The notes under the pieces were generated by a model, which was given only the letters and a program-made list of their open reading frames with translations, made no database searches and was not told the origin of the DNA. Shown here piece after piece: positions 1-21,676 of a stretch of 64,000 nucleotides of DNA; position 1 is the stretch's first letter, and each line of letters opens with the position of its first letter. Source of the DNA: Tubulanus polymorphus (taxonomy: Eukaryota > Nemertea > Palaeonemertea > Tubulaniformes > Tubulanidae); NCBI RefSeq assembly GCF_964204645.1, contig NC_134025.1:806001-870000 (forward strand). Reading direction: 5' to 3'. The translations under genes were made by a program, and so were the position numbers.

Positions 1-179
1 ACTTTTTGAACCAATAATAAACTCGTAGTTTCATCGTCGTTTTCTCTGATTTCACACGGTTCAATTTTACAATCCTCACCATAATCATTATTATATTTTC
101 GTCTTTTATTTCCATCCAGTTTTGTTTTTGTTTGTATTGCATCAATATCGGATTCCTCGTAATCCGTAGGTGACATCAT
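1..179 (-). CDS. SLC29: ENT (SLC29) copy 1, first coding exon only (partial)
   Basis: On the minus strand an ATG at 177-179 opens a reading frame that runs off the left edge. Its translation (MMSPTDYEESDIDA..., then KPCEIREND-type acidic sequence, then ETTSLLL) matches the first exon of the two complete transporter copies to the right. It keeps the acidic dileucine pattern ExxxLL. This is therefore the 5' end of a third equilibrative nucleoside transporter in the same tandem array, with the rest outside the window. No donor site is visible inside the window, so the exon end is unknown. Confidence 0.75.
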   Translation of the reverse strand, partial: MMSPTDYEESDIDAIQTKTKLDGNKRRKYNNDYGEDCKIEPCEIRENDDETTSLLLVQK

Positions 180-662
180 TGATTATCAGATAAACACCAA
201 TTTTCAACAGAACAGATATTGAAGTCGATGAGTGTTGAACGAGTTTCAATGTACAAAAGACATCGAAACCACGTAATGTTACCAATTAATAATCATAAGA
301 CAACCACCAGATCAAACCGCACTATTTTACCACAGTGCTTACCTATACCAGTCTGTACACAGTCTATTGATTACAATAGATCACTTGAAATGATAAAAGT
401 CACTATTTTTATTGCAGATAGGAAAATAACAAGGCCCGAGCAGGAATTTTTTTTCTGTGGTTCTTCTTCGAGCTCTCCACCCCCGACAATTGATAGTTTG
501 AACCAACACCCTGACAGTGACGGAGTTTCTTTCTTACGGTTTTCTCTCTGGAGCACTCCACCCCATCCACCTTTGGTTTGGAGAAGTGACATTTTCGTGT
601 TAAACGTTAAAAGTCAACGACACATGTTGTGAAATATCAAATGTTTTATTCAAAGAATATTT
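180..662. other. Intergenic spacer between ENT copies 1 and 2
   Basis: No gene seen. Open frames at 219-632 (plus) and 371-592 (minus) are low-complexity and have no splice or homology support. The right part is the 3' flank of copy 2. Confidence 0.5.
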
Positions 663-6780
<6,118 letters not shown>

Positions 6781-7565
6781 TTCAACAAAAATATCTTGAT
6801 GTTTCTATGCTTCTTGATGCGACGATTTCATCCAAAACTTCCAATGAACTGAATCCGTCCCTGATTATAGTCAAAGACTGATAGCGAATTCAGAATTAAC
6901 AAGACTTCAGTGTTTGATCATCATGACGCATTCTGAACACCAAACAATCTAATAGTTACCTTCTTTACGGACAACGGCTAAGACAGTAGAATACCGGTAC
7001 AGGTACAACTAGATAAATGCGCAACTTTGATTGTTTAAGTGTTTCAGATAACAGTATATAGGTGATCGTAGATCTATATTTATTCAGAAAATAAAATGTC
7101 TATGATTTTATGTTGGTTTTTTTTAAGTCAGTTCAATCCACACAAAATTATGCAACAAAATAATGTCGCCGGGGAACATAAACTTTAACCACACCTCAAA
7201 ACAATCAGTGTGAAGAAATATCAAATGGAATCAAATTTTTGGCATTTCTATGGTAGCGACAAGAGTTCTTCTCTGAGCTCTCCCCGTCCCAGACGGTTTT
7301 AATCCTGTGACAGAGTCTCTGTGATGCTTTTCTGAGCCAAATAATTGATATTTTGAATCCTGAGAGTTTTCATCTGTGCTTCTTCAACGAGCTCTCCATC
7401 CTTGACATTTGATAGTCTGAATCCTGAAAGGTATCTTTCTCTGCTAGTTCTCTGAGCTCTAATCTAATCCTGACAATGACATTTAAAATGTTAATAGCTC
7501 CGAATCAAACCTGACTTTAATACAGATTCATTCAAAATGATGGATGTTTTATTCGACAAATATTT
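6781..7565. other. Intergenic spacer between ENT copies 2 and 3
   Basis: Holds the 5' flank of copy 2, similar to 11,358-11,410 upstream of copy 3, and the 3' flank of copy 3 with loosely repeated GAGCTCTCC-type stretches at 7260-7450. No gene seen. Confidence 0.5.
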
Positions 7566-11357
<3,792 letters not shown>

Positions 11358-12491
11358 TACAACAAAAATATCTTGATGTTTCTATGCTTCTTGATGCGAC
11401 GATTTCATGGCATCGTGTAAAATGTGTTGTCAATCTCAATCTCTCTGGTTAATAGTCGAAAAATGGTATACGAATTAAAAATTTTAACTGTAGTCCGAAT
11501 ATCAGACGATCTTCGGGTACCCTAGTTTCAAAACACTTGAACACTAGACTATCGCCGATATTGCGCAGTTCATTTCGTAAGTATTTCAGATAACAAACGT
11601 AAGTGATCGTAATAGGTAGGAAATAAGTTTAAAAAAAATGTCATTTCAAGTTACATACAGACACTCAGTCGGCGAGGTCCGTGATGGGAGAGCGGTCCGC
11701 CGTCAGAATAGAATTGTCCGGTCATATTTAGAAGAAACCCTGCACTATTAACACAATCTGCTGTTGTTTGTAATGAAGCAAAGTCCATCAAAATACATTC
11801 TAAAATAGCTACAATATCACAATATCGGTACGGACCTGTTGGGTAAAAACTTTTTAAAGATAATTTAAATCTCAAATTTCTTTGAGTAGCTATACCAAAG
11901 TGGCTAGGTGGATAACTCGAAGCTATTCGTACGAAACCGTGTCAGTATTTATGTCCAGTCATTTTGTTGCTTCCCAAATCATTGAATGCTATATACTGTT
12001 TTGTTTAATTTATTCAAACATTATTTTCAAAAATATTGCCTTTTTGTCAGAATGTACCCGGCCGTGTAGTCAGGGATGTTGTTCAGTGTCAGCTTGACAA
12101 ATTGTTAGATGGGGCTGACATTAGCCCGGCCCTAATAATGGTTGGTAAAACGTGCGGTCATCTGGTAATTCAGGGCCTGATCTTTGCGGTATACTATAGG
12201 GAAGGAAATTTGCCCGTATTGATCACGCCGAGATTTGTTCCACATGCCGTGAAGAAGTCCGGCTCCGGATTTTAATGTACGCAAAGAAATTCTGGGGTTC
12301 GACATTGCTACCCCTTAACTTCCACATAATCTTGAATTCTATTGTATTAATTCACAACGTTCATTCACCACCAAATCTAACATAAATCAATGTTTTCATG
12401 GAATCTTAATGATTGAAATATCTAATGAACGTTTATTTACATTAGCTACGAGTAAACATTGCAGTCACGTGATCAACATAAACCGTACAAA
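11358..12491. other. Intergenic region, no gene recognised
   Basis: Separates the ENT array from the Shisa-like gene. Open frames at 11651-11875 (minus) and 12036-12275 (plus) are short and show no known motif and no paired splice sites, so I do not call them. Confidence 0.4.
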
Positions 12492-14108
12492 ATGGCGGAC
12501 GTCATGAATTATGTTTTGATCGTATTCATTATGCTTTTATTCGGTATTTATCCATTTTGATGTTTATAATTTAAAACCCGTTCTAAGCGTCAAATGGCCA
12601 ACAAAACACGACACATACTACCGCAATAGGATGGTTTGTTCTTGATTCTGTAGTCCACAAACTAGGCCTTTGCCATGCCATTATTCTTCAATCCATTCAA
12701 TTCAATTCCACATCTGGATGGATGTTCCAGATTCCATTCAGATTCATCAATTCATCAGTCAGATGCCTGGAATAAATTTAAAACCACCCAGTTCAGTGTC
12801 GTTTTTAAAATACCGTGGTTATCCCTTGCTGCCAAGGCCTTTGATTTCAAACAATTCAGATTCGAATCTGGAATTGCATAAATACATATAAATTGTTTAT
12901 TTGATTGTTAGGATGTGAAGTATTGGATTGTGCACGCTCTTCATACAGCTCTTACTCTAGTAGAAGGTTAGTCGATTCTCTGCGAATTTTTTTTTTGAAT
13001 GCGAAAAAATATCGTTTGATTTTGATTGTGTTTTCTGTTCCAGATACTCGTACTCATATTCATACAGATCTTATCGATCCCCTTACCGAACTTATCGCGC
13101 TCCCTCCAAATACTCCTCTTATTCGTACAGTAAATCTTACTATGTTCCATCACGTTATTATCAATATCGATCTCCATCTTCAACTTATAACTCGAGAAGT
13201 TCAACCAATTACAGATCATCATCGTATAAATCATTGACTTATTATTCCAGGTCAGTTTAAACAAACACCTTCATAATTAAACCACCATTCAATACAATAT
13301 TTCTGCTGTCAATCTGCTGTCTGTACCCTGTACCCCTCAGACAATCTGCTGTCTGTATCTTGCAGCCCTTCAGGCTATCTGCTGTCTGTATCATGCAGCC
13401 CTTCAGGCTATCTGCTGTTTGTATCATGCAGCCCTTCAGGCTATCTGCTGTCTGTATCTTGCAGCCCTTCAGGCTATCTGCTGTCTGTATCTTGCACCCC
13501 CTCAGACAGTCTGCTGTCTGTACCCTGTACCCCCTCAGACAATCTGCTTTCTGTATCTTGCAGCCCTTCAGGCTATCTGCTGTCTGTATCTTGCACCCCC
13601 TCAGACAGTCTGCTGTCTGTACCCTGTACCCCCTCAGACAATCTGCTGTCTGTATCTTGCAGCCCTTCAGGCTATCTGCTGTCTGTATCTTGCAGCCCTT
13701 CAGACAGTCTGCTGTCTGTACCCCCTCAGACAATCTGCTGTCTGTACCCTACTTCCCCTCAGACAATCAGGGCGCAGTTGCTCACAAAGCTCTCATTAAA
13801 ACATGTTATGGGTTTGTGTTTCTAGATTAAGAAGATCTACATATAACAGAAGATATTATTCATCTTTATCAATGACTCCATATTTTGCGATGTATACTTC
13901 ATTTGTTGGACGTGGTGTTTATGCGCGTCGCTCAGGATCAACGCTTTCTAGTAAGTTGTTGACAATTCTTTCACAAGTCACAGTCAAATTTGATAAATTC
14001 ATCACTATTTTTAGGTTCCGATATTTATTTCTAATTCAATTTTTTCAAGTGTAAGTCGTCATTTGAATAATTCATCGATATAATGATTATCTGACTTGAG
14101 TTTCACTG

Positions 14109-14179
<71 letters not shown>

Positions 14180-15278
14180 TAAGGTGGAACATGTAAGAAC
14201 TATGATTATATAAATGGAACTCAGTTAGGAATGTTTCATTGCCCGCTGCCGTTCGAACCGTCCGATTACACCTATTGTTGCGGTTATTCTAAAGCTGAAT
14301 ATTGTTGTCGTCTCTGGGATACGTGAGTATAAGATTTGAGGCTTTAAAGGAATGGAGTTCAAGGCTAAATAACTAATTGTTTTCTATTTTCGCAGTCCTG
14401 GTAATACAGCTGGTGTCGTGATCGGAATTATTCTTGGCGTTTTAATAATTGGATTAATAATCGGATGTTGTACTAAATATTGTATAGCTAAACATAAGGC
14501 TAAAGTCAGACCAAACACAGGCTGTAAGTAAGATACAACATACGACAGTGCAACCTAGTTACAACAAACTTCAGGGCACCAGAATATCTGGACCCAGTTG
14601 CTCAAAGTTGAGTTAACCAGTGGATAATTGATATAATGACAATTAAAAGTTCATAGTTACTATGTATTTATCCGCCAGTTATCTTTAACCAACTTCAGCA
14701 ACTGCAGCCCCTGTTCCTGTTATAGCCAATAGTTCACTGTATCCACTATGAAATTAGTATAATTTTCTTATTTCATACACAGTTTTAAGTCTGTTGTATG
14801 CGATAAATCATTACGACGACGAAATATGATTTTGACGATTTGCGGTAAAACTTTTCGTTCAGATGTTTTGTTTATTTCTCTTTCTAAAGCTGTAAGCGTT
14901 ACGTTTACATCAGGAAGACCGGCAAATAATCGACGAATTCAACCTAGCGTTATCCGTCCATCGACGACATCTGTGCGACCAGCAGCGACACCGTAAGTAA
15001 CTACATCATTCACTCCTCCTATTACTGTTAGTTTCTAATGATTGTATGTTTATAATTGTAGAATAACTGGACCGGCGATAGGGGTACCGGTTTATCCGCC
15101 ACCCCGGAATGATCCTGCTTATCCGCCATCTTACCCGCCTCCGGCTTACTCATCGCTGATGCCTACAGCTCCTGTACCGCCCCCTAGTGGCCCACCTCCT
15201 GCCTACACGCCTCATATACCGGCGCCCTCTACATCAGCAGCTACACCGAGTCCTTTTGTATATGAAGCACCTTCGTAA
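12492..15278 (+). CDS. Shisa-like single-pass membrane protein
   Basis: Eight exons, all in phase: 12492-12543, 12912-12966, 13044-13250, 13826-13950, 14184-14322, 14396-14523, 14890-14992, 15062-15278; 341 residues. Start ATG lies in AAAATGG and gives a signal peptide (MADVMNYVLIVFIMLLFG). Residues about 25-145 are rich in Tyr, Ser and Arg (YSYSYSYRSYRSPYRTYR and similar). Residues 147-193 hold the cysteine domain, with FHCPLPFEPSDYTYCCGY then EYCCRLWD, the Shisa arrangement of paired cysteines. One helix follows (about 198-218), then CCTKYC and a proline-rich tail with PPSY, PPAY and PPAY, which are PPxY ligands for WW domains. Shisa-family proteins act as membrane adaptors for receptor trafficking; the partner here is unknown. 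A polyadenylation signal AATAAA is at 15741-15746. Confidence 0.85.
13300..13765. repeat. 33-base minisatellite with splice-acceptor-like units, Shisa-like intron 3
   Basis: About 14 units of the type CTGCTGTCTGTATCTTGCAG followed by CCCTTCAGGCTAT, with a variant unit CACCCCCTCAGACAGT. Each unit pairs a pyrimidine-rich run with CAG. Open frames on both strands through this block (13360-13830 plus, 13257-13733 minus) are repeat artefacts. The acceptor used in my model is downstream at 13825. Confidence 0.95.
14110..14176. repeat. (AT)n microsatellite
   Basis: About 33 AT dinucleotides in the intron just before exon 5 of the Shisa-like gene, ending a few bases upstream of its acceptor. Confidence 0.97.
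14588..14712. repeat. Short palindromic element in Shisa-like intron 6
   Basis: Starts CTGGACCCAGTTGCTCAAAG, ends CAGCAACTGCAGCCCCTG. The arms GTTGAGTTAACC...GGATAA and TTATCC...GGTTAA pair approximately. Ends resemble those of the GGCCGGTT family but the interior differs. Confidence 0.6.
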
Positions 15279-16493
15279 TACAGCAGGGAATAAACTGAAC
15301 GCTCCCATTATTTTATTAGATGGTTTACAGTAAATCACACTGAATGCTCGCATTATTTATTAGAAGTTTTACGGTAAATCATCATTTGTTTGCAATAAAT
15401 CAAAGTAAATATTAGTTGACATTAGCTCAATAATTACAATTAATCACCATGGCAATGATATATGAATTGGGTTGTTTATAGATAGGGAGAGGGAGGGATG
15501 GAGAGGGGGAGGGAGAGAGGGGGATGGAGAGAGGGGAAGGGAGATGTGTTCATAGAGTAGATTTTACTATATTTATCATGTCAAATACAGAGTTGATATT
15601 TTGATTGGTGAAGTTTGTAAAGTTACCTCTAGGGTCTCAAGAGATTCTACTTTGTTAATGATAAATACTGCTCATTGTTAATATTTCATCATAGTTGATT
15701 ATTTTATGTATAAACTGCACTGAACTGAGTTTTTATTGTAAATAAAGGCTTTTTAACACTTCTGCTGAATATTGCTCTATATATCCGTCCACTTACATAC
15801 ATAGTCAGTTAATCTGTGATAGACATTATATCTATTTTACTATCGCTATTTCTGCAGCAATTCTCAGCGTTAAATAAAGAAAACGTTTATATTTGAAAAC
15901 TATTAAATAGTGACCACATGGTGGCGTTTTCACGAACCGGATCTTTATAGTGTTTTCCTAATCGCACATTATTTATTAACTCTTCTATTTTAGGAAGGAT
16001 CTATGTATTACACATGTAAACTGTGTATTCTTTAAATATACTTTTTAGCATTTAGAATAAAATATCTTCATTTGTTGTAGAAAATCTATTCGTTTTTATT
16101 GAATGGTCTTTTTACCCCTTTGAATGTCCTGTATCCAATTGTGACTTCATTCCAAAAGTGGTCCTTCCTAGAGTTGTTAGATTGGCTATAACTGAGATGG
16201 TTTTGAATGTAAGCCATGAGTGTTTAATAGTGGACTTGGACCGACGTGACTTCTCTGTTGAAAGTCGACTCTGAAGGTGAAATATTGGAAACAAGCCGGA
16301 CAACTGCGGAAACGGATCTTAAGTAAGTAACTACTCTGTCGACAGAAAAATAAATCAACAACCAGCTTTTATCTTGTAAAAAGTGTGTATTTCTCTACAA
16401 AAATACTCAAATTGGCAACTGATTTGAAATGCAAAACATCGTGATTAATTCAGCGGATGACAACAGTTTAATGAAGAGGCATTGTTAATATAA
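15279..16493. other. Intergenic: 3' UTR of the Shisa-like gene and a GA-rich tract
   Basis: Contains the downstream untranslated part of the Shisa-like gene with AATAAA at 15741, a purine-rich GGGAGA run at about 15481-15545, and a degraded piece of the GGCCGGTT palindromic family near 16125-16245 (core GTTGTTAGATTGGCTATAACT). No gene seen. Confidence 0.6.
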
Positions 16494-18482
16494 TCAATGA
16501 CAACTACCGTGAGCGCAGCAGCTGTGAACGTGTGATGTGGATGATGATACAGAACTGTTATTTGGTTTTAATGATTTCTTCACAATCGCTTTACTGAGAA
16601 TTTCATACGTACATGCAATATCATAAACAAAATCTTCAGGTGAAATTTCGTCGACTTTGTAGCTGAAAATAACACAACAGAACAATCAGAAATATTCCAA
16701 CAGATATGGTAAGACCTCACTACAGTTCTGGGCCCAGTTTCGCAAAAACGATTAAAGCTTAAATCGATTTAAGATAAACTGAATTAATGAAGAAATTAAA
16801 TCGATTTAAGAGTTAAACCTTTTTGTGAAACTGGGCCCTGGGTAAAGTCACACAGTCGTGACTTAAGTCCAAAATTGGTCTTAAATCTTAAGATTGGTCT
16901 TAAGTTGTTAGATTGGCTTTAGAACTGAGACGGTCTTAGACTGGTCTTAAGTCTAAGCCATGACTATGCAACTGGCCCCATGTCATTAATATCCCAAATC
17001 TCCCAGGGGTTAATCATGGAGAAGTTTTATGAAAATATGGGTTAACGAATTTTGGTTGCAAGCGTTCAATATGGGAGGTGTTTGTTGTGGAGGAGAGGCA
17101 TTTGTTTATATGATTGAATTATCTTATTGTATTATGTTTGAAAATTGATTCATAACAAACTTACTTCAGTTTTTCCTTGAAGAATTTCAGCCCATCTGGA
17201 TTATGTTTGAATGTAGTTAACATGACTTTCTTCATCTGTGTTCTAAAAATAGAATAAAGCCACGATGAAGCATTGAAGAAAATGCTAGAAATGGATCATT
17301 AGTTAGTTTCATGTCAACAACTTACTTATGAGCTAATAATTCCAGAATAAGCATCAAAAATTTACCGAGTCCTTTACCGCGAAATGATTTCTCCAGCTGA
17401 ATTTCATAGCTGAAATTACAATAAATTACCAGCATTTTATTCATATCGAAGGAGGTCATGCTCATTACTGCTGAATAGGGGTGTTAGGTTGACTGACCAG
17501 TAGAGCACCTCGTCCCCCTCTTCTAGATCGAATCTAAAATGGACAAATCCGACCGGTTTATCTTCACTCCTCGCTATTAAATACCACGCTTTGTCTTCGG
17601 TCATTTCTTCATATTTCTCTTTATCTTTCCAGCCCCATTCACTATCTTCATATCTATAAATATACAATACAGTTAAATATCATTTTCAGCTCTCGGCTTC
17701 GCAGTGTCGTCGCTAAAATTGAGTCTAGGATTTCAGATATCAGAAATGAATTGCAACTCTGTCCGAGTGCAGTAGAATTGAGATCTGTTCATGAAATATT
17801 CAGTTTTTTTCCAGATGAAATAATGCTTATTTCTAACAACTTACAAAGATTGCATGTTATCTTTTAATAATTTAAATGCCCATTGAACGTCATCTTTACT
17901 CAAATCACAAACTTTTTTACTTTCTATCGAAACCTGTAACCTGTAAATATATATCGTGTCATTTTTACCAAAAGGTAGAAATTTATTTCAACAATTGAAA
18001 CTTCAAAGATGTCGGCGATTGACTTACTCATTCCTCTCGTATTTCTTGAAAGGGAGGAAGAATTTCATGGGATCATCGATCTGTAAAATGAACAATGATT
18101 ACAAATTCTATTCAAAAGATTCAGCAATGATTCCTGAAGCTGATCGAGTATAGTATTTTACCTGATTGGCGTCATCTACTATTTTCAAGGATGCCTGTAA
18201 TTTCGCATTTTCCTGTTTTGTAAGACATTTAAAGATTAATTTAAACAAGGTTTTATCATCGATCGGGTATATTTATATTATACACGTTATTTCTACCTCT
18301 TTTCGTTTTAATTTTCGTTCCTTTCCTTTCGTAGATTTTCGCTGTAAAACAATAAAAACAAACTTTGAAAGATTGAATTGGTTTCGTAAATCGAAGGAAA
18401 ATGCCGTTTAAATTTAGTTCCGATCAATTATGTCACTAATAAGATATCAATCAGTTTGAAAATCATCTCAACTTACACCCAT
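16494..18482 (-). CDS. Naa40: N-alpha-acetyltransferase 40 (histone H4/H2A N-terminal acetyltransferase)
   Basis: Nine exons in transcript order, all in phase: 18477-18482, 18297-18341, 18162-18212, 18028-18080, 17845-17940, 17498-17653, 17326-17409, 17165-17242, 16494-16662; 245 residues against about 237 in vertebrates. The first exon encodes only Met-Gly. NAA40 hallmarks: basic N-terminus [47 protein letters not shown], the FRFD...GDEVLYCYEIQLE core, the acetyl-CoA loop [22 protein letters not shown], and a C-terminal Cys/His cluster (CCAHGSCH). The enzyme acetylates the N-terminal amine of histones H4 and H2A. It shares its upstream region with WDR74. Palindromic repeats occupy the last intron. 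Confidence 0.96.
16728..16840. repeat. Short palindromic element in NAA40 last intron
   Basis: Ends CTGGGCCCAGTTTCGCAAAA and TTTTGTGAAACTGGGCCCTG are inverted; inner arms TAAATCGATTTAAGA pair. It abuts the next palindromic element with no gap. Confidence 0.85.
16839..16980. repeat. Short palindromic element (GGCCGGTT family), adjacent to the previous one
   Basis: Runs from the shared CTGGG to ATGCAACTGGCCCCA, with GACTTAAGTCC and GGTCTTAAGTC arms and the core GTTAGATTGGCTTTAGAACT. The left end is altered where it meets the other element. Confidence 0.85.
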
Positions 18483-18744
18483 GACTTTCTCTCAATCAAT
18501 TAAACAATCTATCTGCAGCAAAAACAACTTCTTTTCCTGAATAATTAATTCAATATAGAGAGGGAAGCGGGCTCATAATTACTTTGGCAAGTGAGGAAAG
18601 GGCGGCTCCGTATCGCCGTGGTAAATGACCCCGCATGCCACAGTAAGAATATTGCGCGGGTGAGTTAGTTCATAAGTTCACCGCTAAATAAATACATAGA
18701 GGCAGCACCTGACGGTGAAGATCTGATACAGGTCAAAATCCAAT
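18483..18744. promoter_or_regulatory. Shared (bidirectional) upstream region of NAA40 and WDR74
   Basis: Only 262 bases separate the two start codons, which point away from each other. It holds both 5' untranslated leaders and a GC-richer middle part (GGGCGGCTCCGTATCGCCG at about 18600). No TATA box was clear in either direction. A shared promoter is inferred from spacing alone. Confidence 0.6.
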
Positions 18745-21236
18745 ATGGCAGCGCCCATGAATTTGATAGTTGGTTCAGAAATTGGACTTTTAAAAGGTAT
18801 TTCTACTAGTTCGTGCTACCTCGAAGGGCCTCAACCGTATCAGATTAAAGTTAAGAAAGGCCTTCATTATTAACTTAACTTCGAAAACGTTATTTAGAGT
18901 TTAAAATGATTTTTTCATGTAACGATCTCGTGTCCAATGAGTCGAGATTTAGTAGCGGTGGCAGCACCTGCCGGTTAAGTCAACGGTTCGGGGATCGACG
19001 CCGGTCTCAAAATTTCATCCATTTACCTTATTTTCAGGCATCAACGCACAGAAAAAGACTTTTCAAAATCTCAATGACATAAAACACGTAGATAGAAATC
19101 ATGAAATATGTGTTATGTGCTGGGCTGATAGTGAACAAGATGAAGTATGTGGACGTGTGGTGACAGTTTCTGATTTCATTCTTTAGTTTACATTATTAAA
19201 ATAATGAGTTGTAGTGGTAAAATATATCTAAAAACTGAATGATTATTGCAGGTGAATATAGGTTTAAAGAATCACACGGTGAAGACTTACTCTTGTGAGT
19301 CTGGTGTTTTAAACAATCAGTTTAAACTGGTAAATGTAGAAGGACGACTTCGCGGTTTGGCTCGAATTGAAAGGTAAATATTCTAATCTTATGAGAACTC
19401 GTGCCACCAGCTCTCCCGCTAGATGGCGTGCGTGAAGTCGGGATTCATTTAATACTTGATTCCTTGAAAACTGAATTAAATAATTGTTTCTATGACTTCG
19501 AATCTCTTTTAAGTATGAGAAATAACCATAAAACTCATTTTGGCAATGTTTACATTATGAGAAACTCATGTTTGTCCAATATTTCTATTTTTGCTCTTTT
19601 TGTTGCAGTGATTTTGTTACTTGTACTGAAAATGGACCGTTACAGCTTCAAAATAATACCGGGGATAAGAAGGTAAATCTCAAATTAACTGATTATTCAT
19701 TAATTGCATATTCAAATTAATTCTCATCTTTCACCCATTGATTTTACAGTTAGAAATTACTGTGGGAGAAAATATTTGGTGCATGCAACAAAATTCATCG
19801 ACTCCAAATCATATTGCGACTGGAGGCAAAGAGAATGATCTGAAAATATGGGATTTAGAGAAACCAGAACAGCCAATATTCAGAGCTAAAAATGTAAGTC
19901 AACATCATCCGGTTCCGCAGTTCAGCATCCAGTCCCACTGTTCAGCATCCAGTCCCACAGTTCAGCATCCAGTCCCACAGTTCAGCATCCAGTCCCACAG
20001 TTCAGCATCCAGTCCCATTATTCATTTCGTAATATTTAATTTGTTTTAGGTGAGAGATGATTGGTTATGTTTACGTGTTCCTATTTGGGTGATGGGTGCA
20101 CAGTTTATACCTGATAGTGAGAAGATAGTTACTAGTACCGGACACCATCAGGTTTGTTATTATTCTATTAATTAAACAGATTTAACCTGTTGATTTTAAC
20201 AGCATTTTGATGGCATGTTTATTTTCTATGATAGGTTCGAGTATATGACCCTTCGACCCCACGGAGGAGACCTGTTATAGACATGCAGTACGACGAATAT
20301 CCACTTACTGCAATGAGTCTCACGAGCAATTCAAAGTAATAACTATAATTCCTCTTGATTACATTTCAAAAAAGAAAAATTAAGATATTTCCAAAATTGT
20401 TGTTAAGATTTGAATGGATTGAAAATGAATTCTAGTCAAACTTAAACGATAACCGAGGAATTGGATCCCGAGTTTCAAATGATGTTAACCTAATCCTTTA
20501 TTCTACAGCCAGATAGTTGTTGGAAATACACAAGGAAGCATGGCATTATTAGATATAAGACAAGGTTTGTTCTCTTTTAAGATACTGACCTCAGAATCAA
20601 TTCTATTTTATGAAGCAGTTCTAGATATGTCATATGTCATGTTTTCGTTGTAGGAAAAATGGTTCATAAATTCAAAGGATTTGCTGGTGGAATCCGGTGT
20701 ATTAAATGTCACCCGACTCTTCCGTACATCGCTAGTTGTGGCCTCGATAGATTCCTCAGAATTCACGAGATGAACTCTAAAAAACTCATCAGAAAGGTGA
20801 CTATATTTTAGCTATCGAAAATGAAGCGATTTTCAATGGATTTCATTTTAATTCGATAGTTTTCTTTTCCGATACAGATTTATCTAAAATCAAGATTGAA
20901 TTCAATGGTGATGAAATCTGACAATTGGGGTAAATTACTGGACCAAAGCGAAATGTTAGAGGAGTCTAAGACAGATGAGAAGGAGGATGAAACGAGTAAA
21001 TCTACTGATGATGATGAGGAAGCTGAGGATGATATTGACGATGAGAAGCTCTGGGATAATATGGAAGTTGTTACTGAAACAAACAGAAAACGGAAATCGA
21101 ATTTAGAAGCAAAAAGTGAAAATAGGACGAAATCATTACGGAAACGGAAAACTGCCAGTGAGTTCAATAACTTCAATCAACATTCATCATTTATTTACAC
21201 ATATCTTTGATTTTTCATCCTCTATTTTTAGGTTAA
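18745..21236 (+). CDS. Wdr74: WD-repeat protein WDR74 (ribosome biogenesis)
   Basis: Eleven exons, all in phase: 18745-18796, 19038-19144, 19252-19373, 19609-19672, 19750-19893, 20050-20151, 20235-20335, 20509-20564, 20654-20796, 20878-21157, 21232-21236; 391 residues, close to human WDR74 (385). Blades seen include GGKENDLKIWDLEKPEQPIF, ending near FRAKNVRDDWL, VRVYDPSTPRRRP, VVGNTQGSMALLDIRQGK and ASCGLDRFLRIHE. The C-terminus has an acidic stretch (DDDEEAEDDIDDE) and ends in basic Lys/Arg-rich sequence (SLRKRKTA), as in WDR74/Nsa1, a nucleolar factor for the 60S subunit and a partner of the AAA ATPase NVL. Splicing ends the frame two residues into the last exon. AATAAA follows at about 21282. 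Confidence 0.95.
19905..20016. repeat. 21-base minisatellite in WDR74 intron 5
   Basis: About five units of CAGTTCAGCATCCAGTCCCA, starting about 15 bases after the exon 5 donor at 19894. Confidence 0.93.
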
Positions 21237-21676
21237 TTGTTGGAAGATGCATATTAAGTCTCAACTTGTAAAATAGATTCCAAATAAATGGATATTGTAA
21301 ATTATAATCCAATAGAGGTGTTGTTGTGCGATATCTTCGGCGGGAGAGTTTTTAGATCCAGCGACATCAGAGGAGTGGGTATGCCTGGATTGAGTTGTTT
21401 CGACCGTTGTGAACAAGATCTACAACAAATAGTTGACTCCGACAAACTCTTTCACAATTAATACTTTATTTACAAATAAATCTTTAAAAATATCACAAAA
21501 AATCACAAAGAGATATTAAGTTATTATCATTATTATGAAGAAACCAGCAGCAGTAGAACCACAAATTTAAATTCTCTGATATTAATGAAATACTATTTTA
21601 AAGCATAAAATCTAGGATAATACAGGAAAAAATGTAAGGCTCACGACAGAAACGAAATCAAATACATTCGTTCTTT
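21237..21676. other. Intergenic: WDR74 3' end
   Basis: WDR74 3' UTR, then AT-rich sequence. A stretch at about 21385-21415 (GTTTCGACCGTTGTGAACAA) recurs at about 23440-23463 in the first MTARC intron, so it is a dispersed repeat piece. No gene seen. Confidence 0.5.

Noticed and set aside
12036-12275. Possible gene between the ENT array and the Shisa-like gene
   Set aside because: 79 codons, no known motif, no splice partners, and no obvious promoter or polyadenylation signal tied to it.
13257-13830. Several overlapping repeat proteins on both strands, and a CRISPR-like look of 33-base units
   Set aside because: The units are head-to-tail with no unique spacers, in an animal intron, so this is a minisatellite; the frames are open only because the unit length is divisible by three.
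18950-19010. Possible tRNA gene or SINE (GGTTCGGGGATCGACGCC)
   Set aside because: Only a box B-like word is clear and the sequence is in a WDR74 intron; no cloverleaf could be formed.
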